Assembly (NCBI RefSeq): GCF_001428895.1 | Contig: NZ_LMJA01000004.1 | Span: 62,001-126,000 of the forward strand | Source of the DNA: Mycobacterium sp. Root265 | Lineage (GTDB): Bacteria > Actinomycetota > Actinomycetes > Mycobacteriales > Mycobacteriaceae | Reading direction: 5' to 3' | DNA: 64,000 bases | Shown here: positions 49,139 through 58,503 of the stretch, in pieces | Position numbering within the stretch: position 1 is the first letter of the stretch | Layout of the letters: every line of letters starts with the position of its first letter | Notes under the pieces: model-generated | The model's database searches: none | What the model saw: the letters and a program-made list of their open reading frames with translations, nothing else | Told to the model about the DNA's origin: nothing | Position numbers and translations under genes: made by a program

Positions 49139-50272
49139 TTACGTCTTGTCGGCGTTACTGCGGGGGAATCCGCCACCGGACGGGAACAGCGGAAAGACCA
49201 CATCGTCGAACGACCCGGCGTCCCCGGAGGTCTTGTTCACCGTGGCGCCCCAGATGTTGCCGTCCGGGGACACCGCGAGCGCCCAGGCGTGGCCGTGCTG
49301 GTCCTGACGCACGACCTCGGGCTCGCCGGTGACCGCGCCGGTGTCGGGCGCCAACCGCAGTGCCACCGTCTGCTTGGTGTTCACCAGGTTCACCAGCACG
49401 GTGCCGTCGAGTGCGGCGCAGCCGGCCACCCCGGGACGGTCCGGCCAGGTCCACACCGTCGAGACGTTGGAGTCCTTGGTGATCCGCTGTACGCGGTCCG
49501 CGGTCGGGGTGCGGTCGGTGACATACAGCGCGCCGTCGGCCGGATCCACGCACATGCTGCCGCCGGCGCCCATCCCGGACAGCGCCGTGGTCTGCGGTGC
49601 CTGGTCGACGGTCGTCGGCTGCTCGATGCGCAGCACCTTGCCGGCCATCGAGCCCGGATCATTGCTCTGCGCCGGGTTACCGGCGTCACCGGTCAGCACC
49701 AGCAGGGTGGTCGGACTGGTGAACACCAGTGCCCCGGCATTACCCGTCGCGCCCTTCGGGATCCCGGTGAGGATCGGCTTGGGCGGATCGCCGTCGGCGA
49801 TGCGCACCACACGGTTGTCGGTGGGCGTGCTGATGTAGGCGTACATCAGCCGGTCCTGGGCGTAGGTCGGCGACTTGATGATGTCGAGCAGACCGCCGTC
49901 GCCGGTCGGATCGACCGGGATGACGAGCTTGACGATCGGCTCGGCCCTCGTCGACACCTCTTTCACCACACCGGTGGTGCGCTCGGCGACCAGTGCCGAC
50001 TGGCTGTCGCCGCCCATGATCAGCCCGCTGGTGCTGTCCAGGCAGCCCTGCATGACGCCCTGGGCCTTGCACTCCTTGGGGAACGGCGTCGCCGGCAGCG
50101 GTGGTGGCGGTTCGGGCTTGGTCGGCGGCGGAGGCGTCATCGCGGGTTGGGTGGTGAACGGCTGGGACTGGGCGTCGTCGAACCGCGCGCAGCCCGAACC
50201 GACCAGCAATGCCGCGCACAGCAGCGCGGCCAGTCGCGCCGGCATGCTCCGCGTCGGTCCGCCCAGTCTCAT
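49139..50272 (-). CDS. lppZ: Lipoprotein LppZ, beta-propeller of glucose/sorbosone dehydrogenase type
   Basis: Surface lipoprotein of 377 residues. The signal peptide has the lipobox LLVGSGC (Cys near 27). A Pro-rich linker follows (about 40-60), then a propeller with TSGLIMGGDSQSALVAERTTGVVKEV, DGGLLDIIKSPTYAQDRLMYAYI and GSMCVDPADGALYVTDR. These are reminiscent of PQQ-dependent sugar dehydrogenases, but PQQ or calcium ligands cannot be verified. Length agrees with M. tuberculosis LppZ (about 373). ATG 50272 has a TAATCT -10 element ending seven bases upstream. Confidence 0.9.
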   Translation of the reverse strand: MRLGGPTRSMPARLAALLCAALLVGSGCARFDDAQSQPFTTQPAMTPPPPTKPEPPPPLPATPFPKECKAQGVMQGCLDSTSGLIMGGDSQSALVAERTTGVVKEVSTRAEPIVKLVIPVDPTGDGGLLDIIKSPTYAQDRLMYAYISTPTDNRVVRIADGDPPKPILTGIPKGATGNAGALVFTSPTTLLVLTGDAGNPAQSNDPGSMAGKVLRIEQPTTVDQAPQTTALSGMGAGGSMCVDPADGALYVTDRTPTADRVQRITKDSNVSTVWTWPDRPGVAGCAALDGTVLVNLVNTKQTVALRLAPDTGAVTGEPEVVRQDQHGHAWALAVSPDGNIWGATVNKTSGDAGSFDDVVFPLFPSGGGFPRSNADKT

Positions 50273-50279
50273 GCTGGCC

Positions 50280-50285
50280 AGATTA
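50280..50285 (-). promoter_or_regulatory. -10 element of lppZ
   Basis: TAATCT on the minus strand ends seven bases before ATG 50272, consistent with leaderless initiation. The 150-base gap to the divergent DoxX gene holds no other gene. Confidence 0.45.
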
Positions 50286-50410
50286 CGGATCGCCGAGCAG
50301 TGCGCGCCACGAAGGCCTGTTGTATGCGCCGGTGTGTCACAACTCGGCAACGGTGTGGATACGCTGCGCAATGCGCCGCGCCAATCCCTTGCTCTGCGGT
50401 GACTTGCACT

Positions 50411-50416
50411 TACGCT
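50411..50416 (+). promoter_or_regulatory. -10 element of the DoxX gene
   Basis: TACGCT ends seven bases before GTG 50424 with no Shine-Dalgarno sequence between. Confidence 0.45.
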
Positions 50417-50423
50417 GGCATTC

Positions 50424-51245
50424 GTGACCGCTGAACCTCAGAACCTGACCGACTGGCAACGGCCGGCGTCGGCGCAGTTGGTCGACCCCGAAGAAGACCT
50501 TCCCTCGTCGACCTATGGGGGAGACTTCGAAACCACCGCCATCCCGCGCTATGACATCGATGGCAGCCCCAAGCCCGATCAGTCGCCCTTCGCGCTGCTC
50601 AACGATCCCGAGCCGCTGCCCTATGTCTCTCCGGCGCAGCCCAACCCGTACGCCGCGGCACCCGCCGCCCCGACCGAGATCGGCCCGTACGACGCTGAAC
50701 AGCAGATTCGCCACGCCGGCCGGCGTGGCACCACCGACCTGGGCCTGATGCTGCTGCGGGTCGGCCTGGGTGCACTGCTGATCGTGCACGGCCTGCAGAA
50801 GATCTTCGGCTGGTGGGGTGGCGCGGGCCTGAGCGGATTCGAGGGCTCGCTGGCCGACCTCGGTTACCAGCACGCCGGCCTGCTGACCTATGTCGGCGCC
50901 GGAGCGCAGGTTGCCGCCGGTTTGCTGCTGGTGCTGGGGCTGTTCACCCCGCTGGCCGCGGCCGCCGCGCTGGCCTACCTGGTCAACGCGCTGCTCGCGT
51001 CCATCGCCGCCGAACCCGGCGTCAGCTTCGTCGATTTCGTCATCCCGACCGGGCATGAGCATCAGGCAACTCTGGTGCTGGTGGCCGCCGCGCTGACGTT
51101 GACCGGTCCCGGGCGCTACGGCCTGGACGCCGGCCGCGGCTGGTCTCGGCGCCCGTTCGTCGGATCTTTCCTGGCGCTGCTGCTCGGCATCGGCGTCGGT
51201 GTCGGTATGTGGGTGCTGCTCAACGGCGCCAACCCGCTGGGGTAG
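50424..51245 (+). CDS. DoxX-family membrane protein (Rv3005c-like)
   Basis: Protein of 273 residues. An acidic, Pro-rich cytoplasmic N-terminus (1-105) precedes a four-helix DoxX domain: LGLMLLRVGLGALLIVHGLQKIFGWWGG (family start RxxxGxxFxxHGxxK), LLTYVGAGAQVAAGLLLVLGLFTPLAA, LAYLVNALLASI and ATLVLVAAALTLTGPG. The product is followed by a further C-terminal helix. In M. tuberculosis the Rv3005c DoxX protein forms a membrane complex with SodA and SseA that protects against oxidative stress. That role is known for the homologue and inferred here. Confidence 0.9.
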   Translation: MTAEPQNLTDWQRPASAQLVDPEEDLPSSTYGGDFETTAIPRYDIDGSPKPDQSPFALLNDPEPLPYVSPAQPNPYAAAPAAPTEIGPYDAEQQIRHAGRRGTTDLGLMLLRVGLGALLIVHGLQKIFGWWGGAGLSGFEGSLADLGYQHAGLLTYVGAGAQVAAGLLLVLGLFTPLAAAAALAYLVNALLASIAAEPGVSFVDFVIPTGHEHQATLVLVAAALTLTGPGRYGLDAGRGWSRRPFVGSFLALLLGIGVGVGMWVLLNGANPLG

Positions 51246-51298
51246 ACCCGCGCAGTCGCCAGTTCACCCGTCAAGGCCTCACCCGTCGAGGGGGTCGG

Positions 51299-51547
51299 AT
51301 GCTGGAATTGCGTCCCAGCTGCGAGTGCTGTGATCGTGACCTCGATCTCGCGGCACCGGACGTCTACATCTGTTCCTTCGAGTGCACGTGGTGCGCCGAT
51401 TGTGTTGCATCATTCCCCGGCCGGGCCTGCCCGAACTGCGGCGGCAACCTGACCCCGAGGCCGATCCGGCCGGCCGCCTTACTGGCGGCCAATCCGCCGG
51501 TCACGACCCGAACGTACAACCCGGACTGCCGCATCGCACCGGCGTGA
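51299..51547 (+). CDS. DUF1272 zinc-ribbon-like protein
   Basis: Small protein of 82 residues that begins MLELRPSCECCDRDLDL. It carries four Cys pairs or singletons (CECC, CSFECTWCADC, CPNCGG), the DUF1272 pattern predicted to bind zinc. The C-terminus is Pro/Ala-rich. No function is established for the family. GAGGGGG stands just before ATG 51299. It follows the DoxX gene by 53 bases and is convergent with cfp6. Confidence 0.87.
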   Translation: MLELRPSCECCDRDLDLAAPDVYICSFECTWCADCVASFPGRACPNCGGNLTPRPIRPAALLAANPPVTTRTYNPDCRIAPA

Positions 51548-51554
51548 AGGCCCG

Positions 51555-51935
51555 CTACTCGTAGGGGTTGGGCACGCGGCCGCCGCTGACCGCCGTCAGC
51601 AGCGGCAGAGTCGCGAATGTCACTGCAGGAAGCGTCAATTCGCTGCCATCGGTGAGCCGGGCCTTGGCCCAGGAGGACCTGTCGAAACGCAGACCGTCGA
51701 TCTCGGTCCACGGCACGGTCCGGCTGCGGAGCAGCGTCCGCGAGGTCACCTGGTCGCGGTCGGCCACCGTGCGGTAGCGGACGACGGCCGCCGACACCAG
51801 CACCGGGATCACGAACAGCACCCGTGTCCAGCTCGGCCACACGAACACCAGCGCCGCCAGCCCGAGGAACAGAAAGAACACCGCGAAGTGCGCCATCGGG
51901 GAGATGCGGATGACAAGCGGGGAAGGGTCACTCAC
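51555..51935 (-). CDS. cfp6: PH-domain-like membrane protein (CFP-6/Rv3004-like)
   Basis: Protein of 126 residues. Two hydrophobic segments (FAVFFLFLGLAALVFVW and VLFVIPVLVSAAVV) are followed by a bacterial PH-like domain (VTSRTLLRSRTVPWTEIDGLRFDRSSWAKARLTDGSELTLPAVTF). M. tuberculosis CFP-6 lies next to ilvB1 in the same position. GTG 51935 gives the start VSDPSPL. Function unknown. Confidence 0.87.
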   Translation of the reverse strand: MSDPSPLVIRISPMAHFAVFFLFLGLAALVFVWPSWTRVLFVIPVLVSAAVVRYRTVADRDQVTSRTLLRSRTVPWTEIDGLRFDRSSWAKARLTDGSELTLPAVTFATLPLLTAVSGGRVPNPYE

Positions 51936-52010
51936 CCCGCCATCTTCTCACCGCCGGTGGGACCGCCTTTTCGGCGGACGTCGCCGGCGCCGGGATCCTG
52001 GATGGGCAAT

Positions 52011-52040
52011 TTGACCTTTGAGCAGTGCGGCGGCTACCGT
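52011..52040 (+). promoter_or_regulatory. ilvBNC promoter (-35 and -10)
   Basis: TTGACC (52011-52016) and TACCGT (52035-52040) are 18 bases apart, a SigA-like layout. The -10 ends eight bases before the ATG of the leader peptide, so transcription starts at or within two bases of that codon. The preceding 75 bases (51936-52010) hold no other recognisable feature. Confidence 0.65.
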
Positions 52041-52048
52041 CAAGGTCT

Positions 52049-52120
52049 ATGTACACCCCGGACAAGCTCGTAGTAATTGGTTGGCGCGTTGATGCCGCGC
52101 TAGCTCTCTGCCGGGCTTAG
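52049..52120 (+). CDS. ilvB leader peptide (23 residues)
   Basis: Short frame ATG 52049 to TAG 52118-52120. It contains consecutive codons for Leu-Val-Val-Ile (52067-52078), all regulated branched-chain amino acids. The Val codons are GTA-GTA and the Ile codon is ATT, rare in this GC-rich genome, which would make translation sensitive to charged-tRNA supply. Further Val and Leu codons follow. The 5' arm of the first RNA stem starts at the base after the ATT codon. It acts as a translation sensor for ilvBNC, not as a functional protein. Confidence 0.85.
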   Translation: MYTPDKLVVIGWRVDAALALCRA

Positions 52121-52177
52121 CCAACAGCATCGACGCGCCAACCCTCGTACAGCGGACTCCGCTGACGGGGGTTTTTT
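52079..52177 (+). promoter_or_regulatory. ilvB transcription attenuator
   Basis: A 17-base stem (52079-52095 with 52127-52143, one G-U pair) begins directly after the Leu-Val-Val-Ile codons. An intrinsic terminator follows: outer stem CCCTCGT (52142-52148) with ACGGGGG (52065+100, i.e. 52165-52171), inner stem CAGCGG (52150-52155) with CCGCTG (52159-52164), loop ACT, then six T (52172-52177). The two structures share only bases 52142-52143, so the antiterminator is not fully resolved from the sequence. Confidence 0.8.
52142..52177 (+). terminator. Intrinsic terminator in the ilvB leader
   Basis: A 13-base-pair hairpin with one bulged A and one G-U pair, followed by TTTTTT. It is placed 22 bases after the leader-peptide stop and 53 bases before ilvB, as expected for conditional premature termination. 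Confidence 0.88.
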
Positions 52178-52229
52178 GCTGTCACAGAACGTCACAACAC
52201 CACAGAAACACCGAATCAACGAGGTAAAA

Positions 52230-54080
52230 GTGAGCGCACCCACCACGCGACCGCCGGAGTCCACCCCGCGCGCGAACGGCGTCCAGGCCCCCGCCAAGGC
52301 GGAGCCGAAGCCCAATGTTGTTGCACCACAACGGATGACCGGCGCGCAGTCGGTCGTGCGGTCGCTCGAGGAGATCGGTGTCGAGATCATCTTCGGCATC
52401 CCCGGTGGCGCCGTGCTGCCCGTCTACGACCCGCTCTACGACTCGAAGAAGCTGCGCCACGTGCTGGTGCGCCACGAGCAGGGCGCCGGGCACGCCGCCA
52501 GCGGCTACGCCCACGCCACCGGCAAGGTCGGCGTGATGATGGCCACCTCGGGCCCGGGTGCCACCAACCTGGTGACCCCGCTGGCCGACGCCCAGATGGA
52601 TTCCATCCCGGTCGTGGCCATCACCGGACAGGTCGGTCGCGCCCTGATCGGCACCGACGCCTTCCAGGAGGCCGATATCACCGGCATGACCATGCCGGTC
52701 ACCAAGCACAACTTCCTGGTGCGCGAGGGCGATGACATCCCGCGGGTGATCGCCGAGGCGTTCCACATCGCGTCGTCCGGGCGCCCCGGTGCGGTGCTCG
52801 TCGACGTCCCCAAGGACATCCTGCAGAGCGAGTGCACCTTCTCCTGGCCGCCGGTGATGGATCTGCCGGGCTACAAGCCGAACACCAAGCCGCACAGCCG
52901 CCAGGTGCGCGAGGCCGCCAAGCTGATCGCCGCGTCCCGCAAACCCGTGCTCTATGTCGGCGGCGGCGTCATCCGCGGCGAGGCAACCGCCGAACTGATG
53001 GACCTCGCCGAGCTGACCGGCATCCCGGTGGTCACCACCCTGATGGCCCGCGGCGCGTTCCCCGACAGCCACCCGCAGCACATGGGTATGCCGGGCATGC
53101 ACGGCACCGTCTCGGCGGTGGCCGCGCTGCAGAAGAGCGATCTGTTGATCGCGCTGGGCACCCGCTTCGATGACCGTGTCACCGGCAAGCTGGATTCCTT
53201 CGCCCCCGACGCCAAGGTGATCCACGCCGACATCGACCCCGCCGAGATCGGCAAGAACCGGCACGCCGACGTGCCGATCGTGGGCGATGTGAAAAATGTC
53301 ATCACCGATCTGCTGGAGATCCTGCGCCGCGACGAGACGAATGCGGCATCGCTGAAGCTGGACAGCTGGTGGGACTACCTGTCGAGCATCAAGGCGACCT
53401 TCCCGCTGAGCTACGGCCCGCAGAGCGACGGCAGCCTGAGCCCCGAGCTGGTCATCGAGAAGCTGGGCCAGATCGCCGGACCGGAGGCGCTGTACGTCGC
53501 CGGTGTCGGTCAGCACCAGATGTGGGCCGCCCAGTTCGTGAAGTACGAGAATCCCAAGACGTGGCTGAACTCCGGCGGTCTGGGCACCATGGGCTACGCG
53601 ATCCCCGCGGCGATGGGTGCCAAGTTCGCCCGTCCCGAGGCAGAGGTGTGGGCGATCGACGGTGACGGCTGCTTCCAGATGACCAATCAGGAACTGGCCA
53701 CCTGCGCCCTGGAGGGTGCGCCGATCAAGGTCGCGCTGATCAACAACGGCAACCTGGGCATGGTGCGGCAGTGGCAGACGCTGTTCTACGGAGAGCGCTA
53801 CAGCCAGACCAACCTGTCCACGCACAGCCACCGGATCCCCGATTTCGTGAAGCTGGCCGAGGCGCTGGGTTGTGTCGGATTGCGTTGTGAGCGTGCCGAA
53901 GACGTCGAAGACGTCATCAACCAGGCGCGCGCCATCAACGACCGTCCCGTCGTCATCGACTTCATCGTCGGCGCCGACGCGCAGGTGTGGCCGATGGTCG
54001 CCGCAGGCACCAGCAATGACGAGATCCAGGCCGCCCGCGGCATCCGTCCGCTGTTCGACACCGAAGAAGGGCACGCCTGA
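52230..54080 (+). CDS. ilvB: Acetolactate synthase large subunit
   Basis: Catalytic ThDP/FAD subunit (616 residues) that condenses pyruvate to acetolactate or with 2-ketobutyrate, the first common step to Val, Leu and Ile. A variable Pro/Lys-rich N-terminus (1-45) precedes [20 protein letters not shown], the catalytic Glu in [30 protein letters not shown], the FAD domain (GMPGMHGT) and the ThDP motif [20 protein letters not shown]...[15 protein letters not shown] 52230 follows GAGG (52221-52224). Controlled by the leader attenuator. ilvN overlaps its stop. Confidence 0.97.
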   Translation: MSAPTTRPPESTPRANGVQAPAKAEPKPNVVAPQRMTGAQSVVRSLEEIGVEIIFGIPGGAVLPVYDPLYDSKKLRHVLVRHEQGAGHAASGYAHATGKVGVMMATSGPGATNLVTPLADAQMDSIPVVAITGQVGRALIGTDAFQEADITGMTMPVTKHNFLVREGDDIPRVIAEAFHIASSGRPGAVLVDVPKDILQSECTFSWPPVMDLPGYKPNTKPHSRQVREAAKLIAASRKPVLYVGGGVIRGEATAELMDLAELTGIPVVTTLMARGAFPDSHPQHMGMPGMHGTVSAVAALQKSDLLIALGTRFDDRVTGKLDSFAPDAKVIHADIDPAEIGKNRHADVPIVGDVKNVITDLLEILRRDETNAASLKLDSWWDYLSSIKATFPLSYGPQSDGSLSPELVIEKLGQIAGPEALYVAGVGQHQMWAAQFVKYENPKTWLNSGGLGTMGYAIPAAMGAKFARPEAEVWAIDGDGCFQMTNQELATCALEGAPIKVALINNGNLGMVRQWQTLFYGERYSQTNLSTHSHRIPDFVKLAEALGCVGLRCERAEDVEDVINQARAINDRPVVIDFIVGADAQVWPMVAAGTSNDEIQAARGIRPLFDTEEGHA

Positions 54081-54589
54081 TGAGCACGGTCTCCACCCAC
54101 ACGCTGTCGGTGCTCGTCGAGGACAAACCCGGTGTGCTGGCGCGCGTCGCGGCACTGTTCTCCCGACGCGGCTTCAACATCCAGAGCCTCGCCGTCGGCG
54201 CCACCGAGCAGAAGCACCTGTCCCGGATGACGATCGTCGTCGAGGTCGAGGACTTCCCGCTGGAGCAGGTCACCAAGCAGCTCAACAAACTGATCAACGT
54301 GATCAAGATCGTCGAGCAGGACGATGCGCAGTCGGTCTCGCGTGAGCTCGCGCTCATCAAGGTGCGCACCGATGCCACCACCCGCAGCCAGGTGATTGAA
54401 GCGGTCAATCTGTTCCGTGCCAAGGTTGTGGACGTGTCCACCGAGTCGCTGACCATCGAGGCCACCGGGACGCCCGAGAAGCTCGAGGCATTCCTGCGTG
54501 TGCTCGAGCCGTACGGTATTCGGGAAATCGTGCAGTCCGGCATCGTCTCGCTGTCGCGCGGACCGCGCGGTATCGGCACCGCCAAATAG
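54080..54589 (+). CDS. ilvN: Acetolactate synthase small subunit
   Basis: Regulatory subunit (169 residues) that raises activity of IlvB and makes it sensitive to valine. An N-terminal ACT domain (THTLSVLVEDKPGVLARVAALFSRRGFNIQSLAVG) has the Gly/Asn positions that bind valine. A C-terminal domain follows (TRSQVIEAVNLFRAKVVDVS and LEPYGIREIVQSGIVSLSRG). Its ATG shares one base with the ilvB TGA (TGATG), giving coupled synthesis. Confidence 0.97.
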   Translation: MSTVSTHTLSVLVEDKPGVLARVAALFSRRGFNIQSLAVGATEQKHLSRMTIVVEVEDFPLEQVTKQLNKLINVIKIVEQDDAQSVSRELALIKVRTDATTRSQVIEAVNLFRAKVVDVSTESLTIEATGTPEKLEAFLRVLEPYGIREIVQSGIVSLSRGPRGIGTAK

Positions 54590-55654
<1,065 letters not shown>

Positions 55655-55669
55655 CTCGCTGAACCATCC

Positions 55670-55707
55670 GAAATGGCTGCCACCGGAGTTCCGGTGGCAG
55701 CCATTTC
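55670..55707. terminator. Bidirectional terminator after ilvBNC
   Basis: An 18-base perfect stem (GAAATGGCTGCCACCGGA at 55670-55687 with 55690-55707) closes a two-base loop. The outer part gives ATTTC/GAAAT, so a short T-run follows on both strands. It lies between the convergent ilvC and hypothetical gene. Confidence 0.88.
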
Positions 55708-55720
55708 GTCATTCTGGAAG

Positions 55721-56146
55721 CTACGGCGTCGCCTCGTGACCGTCGCGGCCCTTCGTGCGCCGGTCCTCTTTCATCTCCGCTTCGAACACGTGTCGCCGGC
55801 CGTCCATCAGCTCATCGCGGACCCTCTTCTCGTGCTCGCGGAAACGCGACCAGTAGTCGTCGTCGAATTCCTCGACGACCTGGAACGTCCAGCGGCCGCG
55901 AATGACGTTGCGGCCGACCATGTCGTCGGTGAGCCGATCGGCAATCCCGTCGTGCCCGGCGTCGCGCAGGGCGTCGGCTGCCTCGCCGAGCAGCAGGTCG
56001 GCGTGCCCCATCAGCTGATGGAACGAGTACAGGTGCCCGCGCGCCCGTTCGACGTATTCCAGCGCCTCGGACACCTTGCCGACGGCCTCGACGGTGTCAT
56101 CGGAGGTGCCCGGTGGCCGGGCGTGGGCTGAGTCGACGGACGTCAT
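55721..56146 (-). CDS. Conserved hypothetical protein, helical
   Basis: Protein of 141 residues, not recognised as a named family. It is highly charged and predicted mostly helical: VSEALEYVERARGHLYSFHQLMGHADLLLGEAADALRDAG, then DDMVGRNVIRGRWTFQVVEEFDDDYW and EHEKRVRDELMDGRRHVFEAEMKEDRR. There is no signal peptide or membrane segment. ATG 56146 overlaps the stop of the upstream DUF2945 gene (ATGA), so both form a small operon, possibly stress-related by analogy with DUF2945. Confidence 0.8.
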   Translation of the reverse strand: MTSVDSAHARPPGTSDDTVEAVGKVSEALEYVERARGHLYSFHQLMGHADLLLGEAADALRDAGHDGIADRLTDDMVGRNVIRGRWTFQVVEEFDDDYWSRFREHEKRVRDELMDGRRHVFEAEMKEDRRTKGRDGHEATP

Positions 56147-56358
56147 GACGAGCGCTTCTTCAGCGCCTCGGGTTTGTGCACCGCGTCGCGGCCACTCTTG
56201 TCGCTGGTCACGCGGTACTGCGGTTCGTCCGTGCTGGCCTTCACCGTGCGACCGGCGGCTTCGGTCTCGGAGGTGATCTTCTCTTCAACGGTGCCGGGCA
56301 CAGTGGTGCCGTGGCTCTGCCACGACACCTTGTCGCCCTTCTTCAGTGAATCACTCAT
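56143..56358 (-). CDS. DUF2945 (hypervirulence-associated TUDOR-like) protein
   Basis: Protein of 71 residues. KKGDKVSWQSHGTTVPGTVEEKIT, VKASTDEPQYRVTSDKSG and AVHKPEALKK follow the DUF2945 pattern, a small beta-barrel fold. It is soluble and very polar. The family is frequent in soil actinobacteria, often beside stress genes; no activity is known. It is the first gene of a two-gene operon. Confidence 0.87.
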   Translation of the reverse strand: MSDSLKKGDKVSWQSHGTTVPGTVEEKITSETEAAGRTVKASTDEPQYRVTSDKSGRDAVHKPEALKKRSS

Positions 56359-56399
56359 GCGCCCTGGTGTACCCGCGCCGGGACGCTTTCAGTCAGGTT

Positions 56400-56999
56400 T
56401 CAGGATGCGAGGCGGCCCGCGATGCCGACCACCCGCCGCGCCAGGTGATCGAGGGCATCGTTGGTCGCGTCATCGAACTCGGTGACGTTCTCCCGGTTCG
56501 CGATCAGGCCGGCCCCATAGGGGTTGCCGTCGACGAATTTCACCGGATCGGTGTATCCCGGCGGCACGATGATCCCGCCGAAATGCATCAGCGTCACATA
56601 CAGATTGAGCAGGGTGGATTCTTGTCCGCCGTGCGCGGTCTGGGTGGAGGTGAACGCGGCGTACACCTTGTCGGCGAGCTTGCCTTCGGACCACAACCCG
56701 CCGAGCGAGTCCAGGAAGGCCCGCAGTGGCGCCGCCGGAGAACCGAATCGGGTGGGGGAGCCGAAGATCACCGCGTCGGCCCACACGATGTCCTCGCCGG
56801 TCGCGGCCGGCAGGTCCTTGGTGGCCTCATGGTTGGCCGACCACGCGGGGTTCTGCGCGAACGACGCGGGGTCGTTGGTCTCGGCGACGTGGCGGGTGCG
56901 CACCTCGGCGCCCGCCGCCTCGGCGGCAGCAGACACCCGGGCGGCCATCGAGGTGCCGTGCCCGGTGGCCGAGTAATAGATGACGGCGAGTTTGGTCAT
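56400..56999 (-). CDS. wrbA: NAD(P)H:quinone oxidoreductase, WrbA type
   Basis: Flavodoxin-like FMN protein of 199 residues that reduces quinones by two electrons and so limits redox cycling. It starts KLAVIYYSATGHGTSMAARVS (FMN phosphate loop), then GSPTRFGSPAAPLRAFLDSLGGLW and FTSTQTAHGGQESTLLNLY, the WrbA signature for the isoalloxazine ring. ATG 56999 overlaps the stop of the upstream dehydrogenase gene (ATGA), so both are co-translated. Confidence 0.93.
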   Translation of the reverse strand: MTKLAVIYYSATGHGTSMAARVSAAAEAAGAEVRTRHVAETNDPASFAQNPAWSANHEATKDLPAATGEDIVWADAVIFGSPTRFGSPAAPLRAFLDSLGGLWSEGKLADKVYAAFTSTQTAHGGQESTLLNLYVTLMHFGGIIVPPGYTDPVKFVDGNPYGAGLIANRENVTEFDDATNDALDHLARRVVGIAGRLAS

Positions 57000-58441
57000 G
57001 GCGCCAGTCTAGGAAGCTCCCGGATGCCGAATTCCCGTTTCAGGACGGTCCGCGCGGCATAGAAACCGGCCATACCGTGCACGCCACCGCCGGGCGGGGC
57101 TGCCGAGGAACACAGGTAGGCCTTCGGGATCGGGGTGGACCACGGATTGATCCGCGGGGTGGGGCCGGCGATCGCGCTCACCATGTTGTTGCCGCCGACG
57201 CCGATGTCCCCGCCGACCAGGTTGGCATTGTGATCGGAAAGTCGTGCGGCGGGCACGCTGCGCACCGCGACCACCGCATCGCGGAATCCGGGGGCGAACC
57301 GTTCGAAGATGCCGGTGACGGCCTCGGCCATGTCCACCGTCGAACCGGCAGGCACATGGGCGTACGCCCACAGCGGCCGCCGGCCCTGCGCATCGATGCG
57401 GGCCGGGTCGGCGATGTGCGGCAGGGCCGCCAGCACCATCGGCCACTCCGCGTGCCTGCCGGCGGCGATCTCGGATTCGGCGAGCGCCATCTGCGCTCGG
57501 CTGCCGCCCAGATGAAGCGTCGGGGCCTGCGCCAGACGTGGATCCCGCCAGGGGATTTCGCCGGACAGGACGAAGTCGACCTTGGCGACGCCGGGCCCAT
57601 AACGGTAGCGCTGCAAGGCTTTTGCGTACCGGGGGGGCAGAGTCGAGCCGTAGATGAACAGCAGGGCCGTCGGCGCCGTGTCATAGAGCACCACGCCGCC
57701 CGGAGGTGTGCTCACCTCTTCGCCGAGGATGAGTTCCCCGCCGTGATCCAGCAGGTCGGCGATCAGGACATCCGGAATGGCCTGGGATCCACCGACCGGG
57801 ATCGGCCAGCCGACCGCGTGCCCGAGGGTGGCCAGCATCAATCCGGCACCGGAGGCGACCAGCGACGGCATCTGCGAAATGGTATGTGCGGCAACACCGG
57901 TGAACAGTGCGCGGGCATCCTCACCCTTGAGCGTGTTCCACAGCGGGCCACCCTGGAGCAACAGCCGCGGTGCGAGTTTGAGCGCGGCGGTGACCGACGG
58001 CGGCAGCGAACGCTTGTCGCCGAGGATCAGCCCCACCACGCCCTCGCTGTCGGCCGCGAGCGGTCCGAGCAGTCGCCGCCAGGAGTCGCCGTCGGACAGT
58101 TCGGCGGCGGTGCGCTCGATATCGCGATAGCCGATGGCCGCCGGCCGGTCGACCAGAGGGCTGGCGTAGGAGATCTCCGGGACCGACAGCGTCACCCCGC
58201 GCGCCTGCAGGTCGTAGGCGGCGAAGAACGGCGACGCCAACGCCAGCGGGTGCACCGCCGAACAGATGTCGTGGCTGACACCGTCGAATTCCGGGTCGGG
58301 CAGGGTGCGCGCACCACCGCCCGCGGTGGTCTGCGCTTCGATGACGCGCACGGACAACCCGGCCCTGGCCAGGATGACGGCTGCGGTCAGCCCGTTGGGG
58401 CCACTTCCGACGACGGTGACGTCCACCACATCAGTAGACAT
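56996..58441 (-). CDS. FAD-dependent phytoene-desaturase-like oxidoreductase (Rv2997-like)
   Basis: Protein of 481 residues. The N-terminal dinucleotide motif is VTVVGSGPNGLTAAVILARAG with VRVIEAQTTAGGGART. The C-terminal FAD motif appears as YLCSSAAPPGGGVHGMAGFYAARTVL. The family covers phytoene dehydrogenases and related desaturases, but no carotenoid genes adjoin, so the substrate is open. M. tuberculosis Rv2997 occupies the same place next to serA1. The start is ATG 58441 or 58444. It is coupled to wrbA downstream and divergent from serA. Confidence 0.87.
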   Translation of the reverse strand: MSTDVVDVTVVGSGPNGLTAAVILARAGLSVRVIEAQTTAGGGARTLPDPEFDGVSHDICSAVHPLALASPFFAAYDLQARGVTLSVPEISYASPLVDRPAAIGYRDIERTAAELSDGDSWRRLLGPLAADSEGVVGLILGDKRSLPPSVTAALKLAPRLLLQGGPLWNTLKGEDARALFTGVAAHTISQMPSLVASGAGLMLATLGHAVGWPIPVGGSQAIPDVLIADLLDHGGELILGEEVSTPPGGVVLYDTAPTALLFIYGSTLPPRYAKALQRYRYGPGVAKVDFVLSGEIPWRDPRLAQAPTLHLGGSRAQMALAESEIAAGRHAEWPMVLAALPHIADPARIDAQGRRPLWAYAHVPAGSTVDMAEAVTGIFERFAPGFRDAVVAVRSVPAARLSDHNANLVGGDIGVGGNNMVSAIAGPTPRINPWSTPIPKAYLCSSAAPPGGGVHGMAGFYAARTVLKREFGIRELPRLAP

Positions 58442-58489
58442 CATCGCCCGCGAGCGCACGTGGCCTGTGGTAGCGCGGCGGGCACACAC

Positions 58490-58495
58490 TAGGCT
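58490..58495 (+). promoter_or_regulatory. -10 element, probable leaderless serA promoter
   Basis: TAGGCT ends eight bases before GTG 58504 with no Shine-Dalgarno sequence in the gap. Confidence 0.5.
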
Positions 58496-58503
58496 GTAGC
58501 GCC

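Noticed and set aside
52182-54155. Long minus-strand frame opposite ilvB
   Set aside because: Antisense shadow; ilvB on the plus strand matches its family along the full length.
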